Notes: generated from the sequence alone by a model not told the origin. 64,000 nucleotides of DNA from Planococcus citri (GCF_950023065.1 NC_088679.1:18600001-18664000), one strand, 5' to 3'; positions 1 through 12,170 are shown, counted from the first letter of the stretch. Numbers and translations are program-made.

Positions 1-904
1 TTCTTTCACTAAAATGATCTGCCATCTTCAAAATTAAAGAAGTTCTAAACAATACTTATTAAAACTTGCAATTCTCCAATTTCCAAAAAAATGTTCAGTT
101 AAATTTTTTTTCATTTTGAGTCGTCAATTTTGGTGTGAACATTTAAAATGAACTAAAAAAAAATTCTGAAAAAATGGTTCAAATTCAAAATTGATGACGC
201 TGAAGGCAATAAAGCTAATGAAATTTATGGCTCACTCAAAAATTATGGCCCTCAGCTTCTTTGTTTTTTTTTTCAAAGGCCACATCAAAATTCTTACTTA
301 CCTACTAAAAATTTTTGTTTTTAAACATTTTGAAATTGTCATTCTTTCAAGTCTGTTCTTTCACAAGCTTAAAAAAATAATTCAATTATTTGTTCGTTTC
401 CTGAATTTTAGGAGGTAATTCCAAGAACACTCAATCACAGTTTTAAACAAAATGCATCCGCGTACTTCATTTTACCCCTTCCCTTCCTGTTTTTGATCTA
501 ACACTCCGAAAACTACAAATTTTAGGACATTTTGCAGCCACCATCAAAGTTTCAATTTTATGGAAGAATGGGGCGAAAATGAACTTTATCTTTCAAGGTT
601 TTTAGTTACCTTTCTACTGAGGTTTTAGGACATGCTCTTTCAATTTACCTAGGTTTCGTTCAAATCAGAAGGTGTCGGTTCAAAAATACTGTTTTTGGGC
701 TCGTACTCGGTCACCTTTTATGTTACTAAAAGCAAGATTTGTTTTTTGTTTTTTTTTTCAATTCTAAATTTACTCTTTTTTAAAAATTTTTTGATAATTC
801 AATTTTGCCGAAGTTAAGTTTTTCCAAATCTTGCCCTCACTTACGATTAGTGAAGAGAACATTCAACGGGCTTCTAAAATCAATTTTTCCAAAAAAATAC
901 CCAA

Positions 905-1690
905 AAGTCTCACTTATTTGGCAGGAACTGCCAAAAATTACCAAAAATAAGGTAAAAGTATCGCTTTTTTGACAAAAATTGCAAAGAAATATCACTTTTT
1001 TGTCGATAATTGTCAAAAATGCTTGCTTTTTGCTGAAATCTTAAAGTCTTGCTTTTTGCTAAAATCATTGAAGTCATGTTTTTGGCGAAAAATTGACAAA
1101 ACATCTCGCATTTTAGCATTAAAGTTTGTTTAAAAATCCAACTTTTTCACAAGAATTTTCTTCTTAACAGAAGTGTTTTTCAAAAGGCTCGTTTTTTGCC
1201 TAAGATTGTTCTCGTAGTCGGCAATAATTTTCTGAAGGTTCTGCTTTTTGCAAAAATTATCAAAAAATTCAGCTTTTTAGCAAGATTTTCGAACATTTTA
1301 ATTTTTTTGCCAAAAATTTGCTGAGAAACCTTCTCTTTTGCTAAAATTATTGTCAAAGTTTCGTTTTCTGCTAAAAGTAGCAAAACGTCTGGTCTTTTAT
1401 CTAAATTGCCATAAAGTTTCTTTTTGTGCCAAAAATTGCTAAAAATTGTGTATTTTTACATTTGTATAAAATTCCAAAAAAAAGGTCTCATTCTTTCCAA
1501 AAATTGTCCTAATAGTGTATCGCTTTTTTCTCAAAAATGTATTTTGTTGCTCAAAATTGTCAAAAAAGCCTGATTTTTTTCATCAACATGTTGTAAAATT
1601 AATTTTTGTTTGGAAAAAAATACGAAAAAGTATAACTTTTTGGGCATAATTGTCAAAAAGTTCGGCTTTTTCCTAAATTTTTACAAGTTT
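905..1690. repeat. Degenerate tandem repeat, family A
   Basis: Irregular units of about 30-40 bp are built around TTTTTGCCAAAAATTG followed by CTAAAAAGTC-type words. The same unit recurs at about 29050-30790 and 44290-44880. Short ORFs on either strand here are by-products of the repeat. Confidence 0.75.
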
Positions 1691-2485
1691 CTATCGAGTT
1701 CTATTTTTAGATTCCAATTAAAAACGAAAAATTTCAGGTTTTGTCGATGACTTTTTTTTTGCATTCAAATGTTTTGTTTATGCTCGTAATTGTTTCTTAT
1801 CACTTTTTTAGTTTCTGAGTTTTTTGATCTCTTTTTAGTTGATAAAGTCATTTCTTTTTGGAATAAAAAAATGAGTAAGAGCCTTGTTTTTTTTTTTTTT
1901 TTTTTTTTTGGGTGTTTATAATTACAAGATTATTACACCCATTCTTATAAAGTAGGTAATCTGGAGTGTAATTTAAATTTCATCTCAATTTTTTGGCTAT
2001 ATTTTTTTTCTTTAAAAAAGGAATAATTTCTTAGTTTTATATATTTTTTTTTTCGTTTTTTTCATTTCCTGAAATTTCTCAAATATGTAGGTACCTACAA
2101 TTAATGTTTTATTTGAACTGAGATCGAGATCGTCTCCATTTTTCGCCTCAAAATGTAGTCCTTACAATTGTTTTTCAATTCGACATTAATTTTTTTCCAA
2201 ATTTTCCAACGTTGTACATATTAATGTTTTTTTTTCTTTTTTTTTGTGTAGAAAGTTGATCAGTTTTAGAAAATTTTCAAGTATTGCATAAATCAAGGAG
2301 AGGAGTTAGGGGAAAAAACTGAATTAAAAAATCGTTAAAATTGATCTCATAATTTGTCATCTAATTTTATTCATTTTTCAAACTTTTTCCATACATTTTG
2401 AAAATGCTATGGACTTCAAGAATCCTTCTGGCTTTTTTCAACATTTTTGTTGTAATGTACAATACCCTCTAAATTTTTTCATTTC

Positions 2486-2521
2486 AATAAAGAAAATGTA
2501 TAAAAAAAAAAAAAAAAAAAA
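2486..2521 (+). repeat. AATAAA plus poly(A)20, possible retroposed 3' end
   Basis: AATAAA (2486-2491) lies 10 bp before a run of 20 A (2502-2521). This is the layout of a reverse-transcribed mRNA or non-LTR element tail. I could not identify the parent sequence or a target-site duplication. Confidence 0.3.
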
Positions 2522-2722
2522 GCAAAGAAGGTAAACAGAAGGGTCAGGTTAGAAATAAATATAACTTCAGGAAATTTAATCATTATTATCTTTAGTATCG
2601 TATTTCCCAATAAATTTTCAACTCCTCTCAATCGTCGTTTGAGATTATTTTTCATTGGTCGAATCATCTACAACGTATTCCTACTAAAAGCTTATCATGC
2701 CCGAATATTATTCTGTTCACAG

Positions 2723-2863
2723 ACTCTGCAACAAGACGAGATGACCGGCGCTGCTTTCCATCCGTTGGATGATAATTTAATGATAACCCATGGCAAAGGT
2801 CATCTGACCTTTTGGACACGGCGAAAAGACGGATTTTTCGAAAGAACCGATATAATTAAGCCG
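2723..2863 (+). CDS. EML exon, first visible (internal)
   Basis: The acceptor TTCACAG precedes ACTCTGCAACAAGAC and the donor is GTAAAT after CCG. It is phase 0 at both ends. It encodes a blade with AAFHPLDDNLMITHGKGHLT, typical of EML. An open codon upstream (2639) is intronic, since the reading frame there is not EML-like. Confidence 0.85.
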
Positions 2864-5800
2864 GTAAATAGTATAGCTAAATATACCTAAATACTCGTAG
2901 GCGTGTCGTAAATTGACGAAAGAAATTTATCGTGTTGAAAATTTTTTCATACGTACTCTTATACCAAAATCATCCTCATCGCTTGTACCTCACTATTCTA
3001 CGTGTATAATTACAGCCTTCTCGAACGATCGTGACGAGTTTGCAGTTTGAACAAGACGGTGACGTGGTAACCGCCGATAGTGACGGATTTATAACCATTT
3101 ATTCGGTGGACAGTAACGGAGCGTATTTCGTTCGTATGGAATTCGAAGCTCATAATAAAGGCATCAGTTCTTTGGTTATGTTATCGGAAGGTACTCTTTT
3201 ATCGGGAGGTGAAAAAGATCGAAAGATTATCGCGTGGGATTCGTTACAGAATTATAAAAAAATCACCGAGACCAAGGTAGGTCTACGTATACGAGTATAG
3301 TATGTGGACATAATAATGAGATGGGTTGTATTCGATGGAATTTCGTAATAGGTATCGAGTGACGGAATATTGACATTGTGTTCTTCTTTCTCTTGTTCTG
3401 TACAGTTGAACGAGAATGTCGGAGGTGTTCGAACCATCTATCCTCAAAGACCTGGTCGAAACGATGGTAATATTTACGTCGGTACTATAAAGAACAACAT
3501 ATTAGAGGGTTCGCTGCAACGAAGATTCAATCAAGTAACATGACGAAATGATTTTTCAACATCGATGTAGGTTCTGTTGTACTTGTATAATTGTAGGTAA
3601 CTTGTTGGGGATTCTTTTTTCCAGATTATATTCGGACACACGAAGCAATTATGGGGCTTAGCAGTACATCCGGATGATGAAATATTCGCCACGGCAGGAC
3701 ACGATAAAACAGTCGCCTTGTGGAGAAGGCATAAACTCTTGTGGAGCAGTCAGGTTAGTCTTATGTACTATTAGGTACCTACAAGGAGTCTTCAGATGAT
3801 ATATGTAAGTGAATTACTACCTACCTAATTACTTACCTTTGTTGTAGCTTTTGTACGAATGTGTCTCACTCGGTTTCCATCCTTTCGGCGTCGCATTGGC
3901 TGTCGGATCGACCGAAGGATATTTGGTCATTTTGAACGCAGAAAATGGAGCAATTGTAACCACGGTTCGAGTTTGCGGATCACCTTTAAATTGCGTTGGA
4001 TATAATCCAGGTTAGGGATGATTTTTGTTCAACTCTTAATGTCAGAGGCGGATTTAATACACAGAAAAAGGGACCCGTAAAAATTGAGCCCACTAGGTAA
4101 AATGGGTCCTTCTGAGTATTTGATTTTTTAATCCATTGCGTACTATCTATACTGTAGAAGCATTTTCTAAATCGAGTTTTAAGAAAGTCCGAATCTTCGA
4201 AAAAAAAACATCAAATAAAATGATCATTTTTTCAAAAATTGAATGAAATGACAAAGTTTTCACAAAATCGATATCCTGATGTATTTTTCTAGATGGAAAT
4301 TCCATTGAAAGCGAGCTCGAATTCTAGTACAGAAACACTTGGGGTTCGAAAGACCATGTGTTAAACCCAAAGCATTAAAATCACCAAAAATTATCAAAAA
4401 CTGCTGAAATTTCAATAAAAGTTGCCTGAAATAATACAGGAAAAAGTTTCATTAACGCATCAGAAAAGTTGAAAACGTTCAAAAAAATCATCAAAATCAC
4501 TTTAAAAAAAAAACAAAAAAACAAAAACGTGAAATTTTTCCATAATTTTTCAAAAATGCACGACAAAATGTTGAAGATATGAAAACTGTCGAAAATACAT
4601 TAAATTCACCGAGAATGTCCCAAAAGTAATCACTTTTTTTGAAAATTCGTAAAAAATGTACAGAAAAAGTGTTCAAAACGCTTTCAAATCTTATAAAAAC
4701 CCATAAAAAAGAGTATTTAACTCACTGAAAATCACAAATAAGTTATTAAATTTCAGTAATCGCCAAGAAATCGCGGGAAAATATCCGAAACCTTTTAAAA
4801 TACTGTAAAATGCCCCCTCCCCCACAAAACACTAATGAAATCAATGAAAACTTCCTATAAAATATACAATTCTAGTAGAATTTTCTCAACGCTCAAAAAA
4901 TTGTTGAAAAAGTGTCGGAATGAAGTTAGAAGCACTTAAAAAAAAAAAACATTAAAATCACCGAAAATTCCCCCCCCCCCCCAAAAAAAAAGGGAAAATT
5001 TGTCGAAAATGCACAAAAAAGTGTTACAACTTGTTGAAAGTGTATAAAAACTTTCGAAAATGCTTCAAAGTAAAATCGCTGAAAATTTTTCAAAACTAAA
5101 TTAAAACTTACTAAAATTGGCAAAAAATGCTGAAAAAAGTTTTATTAGTAAACACCGAAAAAAATTATTAAAGTCACTGAAAATTACCACAAATTTTTAA
5201 AATTTTAGTATTTGCCAAAACATTGAGGAAAAAGTGTTGAAAATCCATTTAAAATGCTTCAAAGTCACTCAAAAATGAAATAAAATTACTGAAAATTATT
5301 TTTAAAATATTAAAATTTTTCCAAAAACTCAAAATTGCATCACAATAATTATTGAAAATGACTAAAAATTGCTAAAATTTCAGTGAAAGTTACCCTAAGG
5401 TCTAAATGCATGAAAAAGTACTAAAAAGATTTTTTAAAAGCCTTAGGAATCACTGAAAATTAGTGATGGCAAAACTTTTACACTTTAGTTGCAGTTTTGC
5501 TTTTTTCAGTTTTTAGTTGTCATTTTCAGTTTTAGTTTCAGTTTCAGTTTCTTTCATTTTAGGTTTTTTTTCAGTTTAAATTTTAGTTCCACTTGATTTT
5601 CCATCATTCGTAATATTTTGTAAATTTTTTTGGAAAAAATGAACTACTTGAATTTCAGTTTCATGTTTTCAATTTTCAGTTTCAGTTCCTTCATTTCAGT
5701 TTCATTTTTTTCCAGTTTTAATTTTAATTCCACTTACTTTTCCATCAAATTTGTAATAATTATTTTGGAAAGTATTTGGAAAAAATTAACTACTTACTTG

Positions 5801-7915
5801 AATTTCAGTTTTGTTTTTTTCAGTTTCAGTTTTAGTTATTTCATTTCAATTTCATTTCTTACATTTCTAATTTTAGTTCTAATTTGCAATATTTTGGAAA
5901 AAATGAGCTACTTAAATTTTAGTGTTGCTTTTTTCAGTTTCAATTTACAGTTTTTAGTTTTTTTTTTTTAGTTTCAGTTTTCAATTTTGCTCATTTCAGT
6001 TTCAATTTTTCACCATTGCTGAAAATCACCAACACCAAACAATGATGACTGATGATATTTGAATGAAAGTTGTGCTAAATAGTAAATACATGAAATCGTG
6101 TTAAAATGACGTAAAAACACTTTCAAAAATGCATTAAAATCACTGTTAATTACTCAAAATTAATTGAATTATGCTGCAATGTTATCACTCTTCAGTGATT
6201 TATATTTTACTTACAGTATTTTTAATGCTTTGACTTGTGTTTTGAAGTAATTTCAAAAACTTTATGCAATTTTTGCTAAATTTTGGCAAATTGTACCCAA
6301 ATGCTCAACATTGTTTTTTGATTTTTACTTTTTCAATAGCATTCTTTTTTTACAACTTTTACCGAAATTCTGCTACGTTTTGTTGATTTTTATACACTTC
6401 AATAGCAGCAGGTTCAAGTTTGGAAAAAAAAATTGGAGGACCAAAATAGTTGTATATTTTTTGGCGTTTTAAGCTCAAATTAGGTAAATAATATTTGGCA
6501 TGTCACGTATATTTACACATATATTACCTATTTAGATAGGTACCTAACTAATAATAGACAATAACAAGGCATTAGGCACTCTTGCCTCTTACTGTCTTAC
6601 TTCGAACATTTCTTTTCAAATTCATTTCAAAATTAATGTCAACGTTTGAAAAATGAGCTTTTTAAATCAAAAATAAATGCGTTTAATTTCTTGAATCATG
6701 AATTAAGGTCAGAAAAATGAATTTTTTGGTCCAGAAATTACGTTTTATTATTTCTCGAGCTGCATGTAAATGTTTGTAACCTTTTTCATTTCCCCTGGTT
6801 TCACTTGGTTCGATTTAGTTTCCTTGAAATTTGAAATTAGATCATAAAAACAGAAACATCAATTTCCTTAAGATCCAGAGACGTTTCCTAATCAATTGAA
6901 ACATTCCGATTTCTAATTAGGAAGCACCGGGTGGGAGCAGGAAGGATAAAAATCACGATTTTCGAAATGGACCCTTCGAATAAGGCGTTTTGTCAATCTT
7001 TTTCCTTAAATCTGCCGCTGCTCTTGACTCTTTGTGGCTTCGTGGGCGACGTAATAATATTATCATTGTTTTTTTGTTGAAACAGCTGGAGACATGGTAG
7101 CGATTGGTTCACAAAACGGAAGCATATATTTGTTCAGAGTTAGCCGAGACGGATTTACGTGTAAAAAATTGAGTAAAATTAGAGGAACGCAGCCACTAAT
7201 GCAACTAGATTGGAGCTGCGATAATAACTTTATCCAAACAGTAACAGCTGATTACGATTTAGCATATTGTAAGCAAAATGACCTCCAAGTCCTATCTGTT
7301 TCTGTGTACCTAGTGTAAAGATACCTATATTATCTTTATTAACGATTTGTAAATTGTAGGGGATGTTAAAGGAGCTATACAAGAGAAGAGTCATATCGCT
7401 ATGAAGGATATCAAATGGAGTACCCTCAATTGCTCGGTGGGATATCTAATCGCCGGTAAGCCTATGTGTATTTAAACAACGAGATGATTGTCAACAATTT
7501 ATTTAACATGTGTGAAAATTTTCCTATTTACCTCATTCTGGATGTTTTTTCTAGGTGTTTGGAATAATCGATACTATCCTATGACATCGTTGGTTACCAC
7601 GGTTAACAGATCAGCTGCCCACGACCTTGTCGTATCTGGAGATTCGGATGGTCATTTGAGATTATTCAGGTTCGTATTTGAATTCGATCGTACCGTACCT
7701 ACTTGACTGTAATATTGCTGAAATTCAGTACTTGTAATTCGCCAATGTTTTTGATCAACAGGTACCCTTGTATTAATCCTAAGGCTGAATATAACGAAGA
7801 GAAAGTCTACGGCGGTATAATAACTTGCGCTCGATTCTTGTACAATGATCGAAACGTAGTTACCGTCGGAGGAACAGATGCCTCGTTAATGTTATGGGAT
7901 GTGGTAGACGAATAA
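2723..7915 (+). CDS. EMAP-like (EML) microtubule-associated WD-repeat protein, 3' part
   Basis: Nine exons join in frame: 2723-2863, 3016-3276, 3406-3534, 3625-3753, 3848-4010, 7086-7268, 7360-7455, 7555-7669 and 7762-7915 (stop TAA 7913-7915). Together they are 1371 bp, coding 456 residues. Every boundary is AG..GT and all phases agree. The protein is a run of WD-type blades, each ending in a typical strand: LTFWTR, FITIYS, KIIAWDS, KTVALWRR, YLVILN, SIYLFR, LAYWDV, HLRLFR and LMLWDV. The sequence follows the EML order: an AAFHP..GKGHLTFW blade, GGEKDRKIIAWD, GHTKQLWGLAVHP, LDWSCDN, then a final GGTDASLMLWD close to the stop. EML proteins bind microtubules through tandem atypical beta-propellers. 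The HELP motif and any N-terminal doublecortin or coiled-coil part are absent, so the gene starts before the window. I cannot tell whether this is the insect DCX-EMAP or another EML paralogue. The 3075-bp intron after 4010 is full of repeats. Confidence 0.9.
3016..3276 (+). CDS. EML exon with GGEKDRKIIAWD blade
   Basis: 87 codons, phase 0, acceptor ATTACAG and donor GTAGGT. It contains GDVVTADSDGFITIYS and then LLSGGEKDRKIIAWD, the best-conserved blade of EML proteins. This gives the strongest family identification in the gene. Confidence 0.9.
3406..3534 (+). CDS. EML exon, blade linking the two propellers
   Basis: 43 codons, phase 0, acceptor TGTACAG and donor GTAACA. It contains GGVRTIYPQ and IYVGTIKNNILEGSL, equivalent to the EML segment that reads 'GT-N-I-L-G' before the GHT..LWGLA blade. 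Confidence 0.85.
3625..3753 (+). CDS. EML exon, GHTKQLWGLAVHP blade
   Basis: 43 codons, phase 0, acceptor TTTCCAG and donor GTTAGT. It encodes GHTKQLWGLAVHPDDEIFAT and then HDKTVALWRR, a canonical WD repeat with an Asp-His pair. Confidence 0.88.
3848..4010 (+). CDS. EML exon, GFHPFGVALAVGS blade
   Basis: 54 codons plus one base, acceptor TTGTAG and donor GTTAGG. It encodes LGFHPFGVALAVGSTEGYLV and leads into the longest intron of the gene. The split Ala codon is completed at 7086. Confidence 0.85.
4330..5460. repeat. Degenerate tandem repeat, family B
   Basis: Units of variable length combine AAAATCACTGAAAATTACC, AAAAATTTCAGT and ATGCATGAAAAAGTGTT. Related stretches occur at about 6040-6150, 9470-9900 and 28850-29000. 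A C14/A9 homopolymer junction sits at 4970-4992. Confidence 0.7.
5480..6015. repeat. CAGTTT/TAGTTT simple-sequence array
   Basis: Imperfect hexamers TTTCAG, TTTTAG and CAGTTT are broken by three copies of a TTTTGGAAAAAATGAACTACTT-type spacer. The array begins after GTGATGGCAAAACTTTTAC, a lead-in also seen at about 11153. The 113-aa ORF here is only the translated repeat. Confidence 0.75.
7086..7268 (+). CDS. EML exon, VAIGSQNGSIYLFR and LDWS blades
   Basis: The acceptor AAACAG ends the 3.1-kb intron and the donor is GTAAGC. Phase 1 in and phase 1 out. It encodes MVAIGSQNGSIYLFRVSRDG and then LMQLDWSCDNNFIQTVTADY. The split Trp codon gives the LAYWDV strand with the next exon. Confidence 0.88.
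7360..7455 (+). CDS. EML exon, DIKWSTLNCSVGY
   Basis: 96 bp, phase 1 in and out, acceptor ATTGTAG and donor GTAAGC. It encodes WDVKGAIQEKSHIAMKDIKW and CSVGYLIAG. EML homologues have 'DIDWTTYTCVLGFQVFGVW' at this place. Confidence 0.88.
7555..7669 (+). CDS. EML exon, VWNNRYYPMTSL and DSDGHLRLFR
   Basis: Acceptor TTTCTAG and donor GTTCGT, phase 1 in and phase 2 out. It encodes GVWNNRYYPMTSLVTTVNRS and then SGDSDGHLRLFR, the penultimate propeller blade. Confidence 0.88.
7762..7915 (+). CDS. EML last coding exon
   Basis: The acceptor ATCAACAG is followed by the split Arg codon and YPCINPKAEY. The exon ends with VTVGGTDASLMLWDVVDE and TAA at 7913-7915. Homologues also stop a few residues after the final WD. 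Confidence 0.92.
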
Positions 7916-8966
7916 TATTTGTAGATTTCGAACACTTCAGAGATTACTTTACATTATGGTACTACAGGTTTTACCCTCATCTGAATTACGAGTAGGTAAA
8001 TCTGTTCTCCTATTCCTCAGGATCGAAGCATTTTTCTAAATAAAGGTTTTAGTATCTCTTTATATCGTACAACTAAATACAACGACAACGACGAACGAGA
8101 CTAATGAGTTACATTAATTTGATTAAAACATTGGTAATACTCGTGTAATGTTTATAGAAGGACGAATTAATGTAATTGTTCGAGATCTACGGTCTACGGT
8201 TTACCAACTTGTAGTTGCTTTCGAATGTTATATTTTCTTCTTTATAAATTCTACAGCACCATTTCTAAGCATGAAAAACTAAAGGACTAACTCGAAAAAC
8301 TAGCCATTTTATATTCTTGTATAACTTTTAATTTAACATTAAAGTAAAAGTATTCAGCTACTACGATGAATAACTGATAGAAATGTTAACAACATCGATG
8401 AGATACGTATTCCGGATGAATTATCCGGCCAAGAAATACATCAGTACCTATCTTTGAGAATACGTATACGATTTGACCAGCGAGGCAGCGAAGGAAAATT
8501 TCATCTCGACACCTCACATTCTTAAATAATTGTTCTCACCTGTGGATTCAGTTTCGAATTTTGATTACCTACCTTCGATTAAAGTAACACCATTCTAAAC
8601 CTATTCAGTTCAAACTGAACATTTCAACTTGCCAAGTTATTTCAAAGTCTTCGCATATTATTTTGTCTTCATTTTTCGAACTATACCTACCTATATTGGA
8701 ATGGGCATTTTCAATTACACCAATTTCTTAAATGAAGCGATATTCTCTTCTTATTCACGTCTTTTACAGTAATTTTACCTCTTTCTGTTTATTTGAATTC
8801 ACACTATGGAGTATAGAAAATAGAAATGTTAGAGTTCTTCTTGCACCTTGTCAATGAATTGCATTATTTTTAAAATGTAAATTTTTTAATGCAATTTCAA
8901 ATTCGCACCTCTCTTTACATTGTTTTTATCATTATTAAAATTTCATTTTATTGTTATGTAAATAAA
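7916..8966 (+). other. EML 3' UTR with two poly(A) signals
   Basis: AATAAA occurs at 8039-8044 and again at 8961-8966, each a plausible 3' end. The sequence up to the second is less repetitive than what follows. Which signal is used cannot be decided from the DNA. Confidence 0.5.
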
Positions 8967-11139
8967 GTTTTTCTGAAAAGGATTCTTTGTTCGCACTTCG
9001 TTGAAGGCGAATTCTAGGTAATTACGTATAACTTTCTGACTAAAGGTGTACCTACTTAGTCCTTCGAAATCTCAATAGGTAGGTTTATGAAGTTTGCCTA
9101 AATTCTGAAGAATGGAGCTAAATAATTCTGCTCTGCAAACTTTAATTCATTTAAAATTTCATTTTAAGTGATTTGAGATCGATTTCGATCTTCGAGTAAT
9201 GAATATTGACACTCTATTGGATTCCGAGCGTGGAGAACCAAAAGTTTGAACTTGAACCAAGATCCAATTTTGATGTACGAGTATGAATTTAGATAAAAAC
9301 TGAAACCTAATTAAACTGAAACTGAAACGTTTGTTAGGCAAACTTTCAACTGAAATATAAAACCAAAAAAATATATATATATTTTTTTTCATAAGAGTTC
9401 TTTTTCAAAAATCTACAACGAATATTACCTAATTCTATCCCAAATAAGTATACATACTGATGAAAAAAACAGTAGTGAAGGCACGAAAATCACTGAAAAT
9501 TACCCAAAAATGCATGAATTGCGTTGAAACTTTAAATAGGTACCTAGTGTAATTAATGCATTCGAAAAAAAAACATAAAAATCATAAACGAAAAAGTGAT
9601 ATAATTTTGTAAAATTTGAGAAAATTCAGCAGCAGAAAAAATTGTTGAAACCACTCTCTTCACAAGTAACACCATTAAAAACACGGTAAATTACCCAAAA
9701 ATTTCGAAATTTCAGTGAAATTATCCAAAAGTGTATGAAAACGTGTTAAAAATGCTTTGAAATGATGTAAAAACACTCAAAACAGATTTTAAATCTTGAA
9801 AAATCATCAAAAAACAATGAAAATTCAGTGAAAATTTCCAAAAATAGATGAAAATGTGTTAGAATAATACCTAACATAAAATTTCGAGAAAAAACAACAG
9901 GTTTTCAATGGTTTTTTCGTGGTTTTTTTTTGAATTTCATCAAAATTTTGTTGAATGTTTTTTTTAAATCTCATTTAAACAATTGGTGTACATTCTCTTG
10001 AATTTTTATTACTTACTTTTTGATAATTTGCAGTGGTTTTTTTGCAGTTGTTCTCTTTTTGGTGTTTTACATCATTTCAAGGCTTCTTCGTAAATTTTTT
10101 GCAAATTTCACCAAAGTTTCATTATGTTGATTTTTCAATGCTGTTTCATGCATATTTTACTATGCATTTTCATCGCTGTTTCGTTATTTAAGTGTTTTTA
10201 AAGCTTTTACTTGTGGTTAGGTTAATAGAAATTTTCAAGAATGTTTTATAAAATTCTTATATATTAGGTACCTACTCAGTTTTGTTAAATTTCATTTCAC
10301 GAAATTTTGTCAGCTTTTGATTATGTTTACTTTTTCATTTTTTTCAGTTTAGGTTCAAGTTTAGATTTTAAAAGTTCGAAATATAAGTCAAGTTTCTCTG
10401 TTTCAGTTTCATTTCGGTTCAGGATTCGGAGTTTTATTGCTGTACGTCTATGTAAAATAAAACCTTAAATTTTTGCCAACGCTGGAAAAGGTGATCAGTG
10501 AAAATTTCAGTTTTCAGTTTTTTCAATTTTCAGTTTCAGTGATTTTTATAAGTTCAAATGGACTCAAATTTTTTTTCTGTAAGCAAACATTTTCCAATTC
10601 GTAGAAAAAAATGGAGAAGGAAACAAAAAAAAAACAATTGAAAGTTCGAAACCTGAAATTTTGAAAATGAAAACAACCAATGTTGGTACCTATCTGAATT
10701 TGGCAATTTAGTAGGGGCGATAAGACTGAAATTATTTTTGTTTTTAGTTATTGGTTATGGATCACAATCACTTTAAATTGGTCATTTGTTTTTGGTTGAG
10801 GGTTTTCATCCCCATAATTGGTTTTTGGTTACCTACAGTTTATTGGTTTTGGCTTTTTTCACTCGTTCTTGCCACTTTGAATCAAAATCAAAAACACTCT
10901 AATTTTCAGGATTTTTTTCCTGTTTTCAAAAATACCTAACTAATTAATTGAAAAAATCTAAAAATCTAATGTAAAAATGTGACAAAATTATCACTCATTT
11001 CTACATTCAGATCAGAGTTCAATCAATAAACTTTTGGAAATAAAAAAAGCAGAGAATATAGACGAAAAATGTGTTTATAAATGTAATTGGTTTTCAGAAG
11101 AGTTGCTAGACCATTTGTGGCTGTATGAAAAGCAACCAT

Positions 11140-11560
11140 TTTTGCAGTGATGGCAAAACTTTTACATTTCAGTTCAAGTTTTCAGTTTTCCATTTCAGTT
11201 TCAGTTTTCGTCATTTCTTGAAATTCAAAAGGAAATGAAAAATGATGAATTTTTCTTTTCTTTCATGAATTTTTATACACTAATTTGCTGCTACTTGGCA
11301 AAAAAAAACTTCAAATCTCAAATTCAAACTCAACAATTATGAAGAAATATGGGCACCTGATTGCAAAACTTTTACATTTCAGTCCAAGTTTTCAGTTTTA
11401 TTTTTTTCAGTTCAAGTTTTCAGTTTTCAGTTGCAGTTGCAGTTTTTTTCATTATAGTTCTAGTTTCAGTTTTAGTTTCAATTTCTCCATTTCAGTTCAA
11501 GTTTTCAAATTTCAACCAGTTTCAGTTTTAGTTTCTGTTTCAGTTTCAGTTTTCCATCAG
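11140..11560. repeat. CAGTTT array, two copies with a shared lead-in
   Basis: GATGGCAAAACTTTTACATT (from 11153) and TTGCAAAACTTTTACATT (from about 11362) each start a run of CAGTTT-type hexamers. This matches the layout at 5463-6015. Confidence 0.65.
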
Positions 11561-11659
11561 GGCATTTTTGCCTTTTTTGCAGGGGTTGAAAACTTGAAAC
11601 TGTTTAAAAATTGATTTTTGGTTTTTGGTTTCAGTTCAGTTTTCACCTTTTGATAATTG

Positions 11660-11785
11660 GTTTTTGGTTTACAGTTTTTTGGTACTTTTATTTGGTTTTG
11701 GGTTTTTGGTTTACAGTTTTTTGGTACTTTTATTTGGTTTTGGGTTTTTGGTTTACAGTTTTTTGGTACTTTTATTTGGTTTTGG
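11660..11785. repeat. Three perfect 42-bp tandem repeats
   Basis: Units begin with GTTTTTGGTTTACAG at 11660, 11702 and 11744, and are identical or nearly so. 42 is divisible by three, so ORFs stay open in all three plus frames, giving repeated VFGLQFFGTFIWFW. That is a repeat artefact. Confidence 0.9.
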
Positions 11786-12170
11786 ATTTTTGGTTTCAGT
11801 TTTCAGGTTTTTTTTTTCTGCCAATTATCGCATTATGCCACCTAATTCTAGGTAGTATTAGCATTATTAATTATTGTATTCATTTCTACTAGTCAATTAA
11901 TGCATAAAAGTCAAAACATTACACATATTTTGATGATTTAAATTTTAAATTTTTTATACTTACTTGGTTTTTCTTTTTGGTTAAAATTGGTTTTGATCAA
12001 ATATTTTTTATTTTTGGTTTTGAGTTTTGCACAAAACAGATTTATGTTTGGTTTTTCCTTCATTTTTGATTTTTGGTTTTTTAACAGTTTCAACCCCTGC
12101 TTTTTTGGTTCAATAAATTCAAAATTGGTTGTGTTGTCACTATCACTTGTCATTAGTGTCATTACTATTT

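Larger units (their letters stand above)
1..2722. other. Intron or 5' flank of the EML gene
   Basis: No convincing exon is visible. The stretch is very AT-rich. It holds a degenerate TTTTTGCCAAAAATTG-type array (about 905-1690), a run of 23 T (1887-1909) and a poly(A) tract (2502-2521). The first EML exon enters in phase 0, so this is most likely an intron of at least 2.7 kb. Confidence 0.6.
4011..7085 (+). other. Repeat-filled 3.1-kb intron of the EML gene
   Basis: About 4330-5460 is a degenerate array of family B words (AAATCACTGAAAATTACC, AAAATGCATGAAAAAGTG). About 5480-6015 is CAGTTT/TAGTTT-based simple repeat. From about 6200 on I see only AT-rich unique sequence. No exon fits between 4010 and 7086: the flanking exons already join in frame. 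Confidence 0.8.
8967..12170. other. AT-rich intergenic spacer with repeats
   Basis: This holds family B repeat (about 9470-9900), CAGTTT-type simple repeat (about 10360-10560 and 11140-11560) and GGTTTTTGG-type repeat (about 11610-12110). No coding exon is supported. Confidence 0.6.

Noticed and set aside
5630..5971. 113-codon plus-strand ORF
   Set aside because: Ser/Phe-rich translation of the CAGTTT array inside an intron.
11285..11892. Several overlapping plus-strand ORFs
   Set aside because: They stay open because the 42-bp tandem repeat is a multiple of three and lacks stops.
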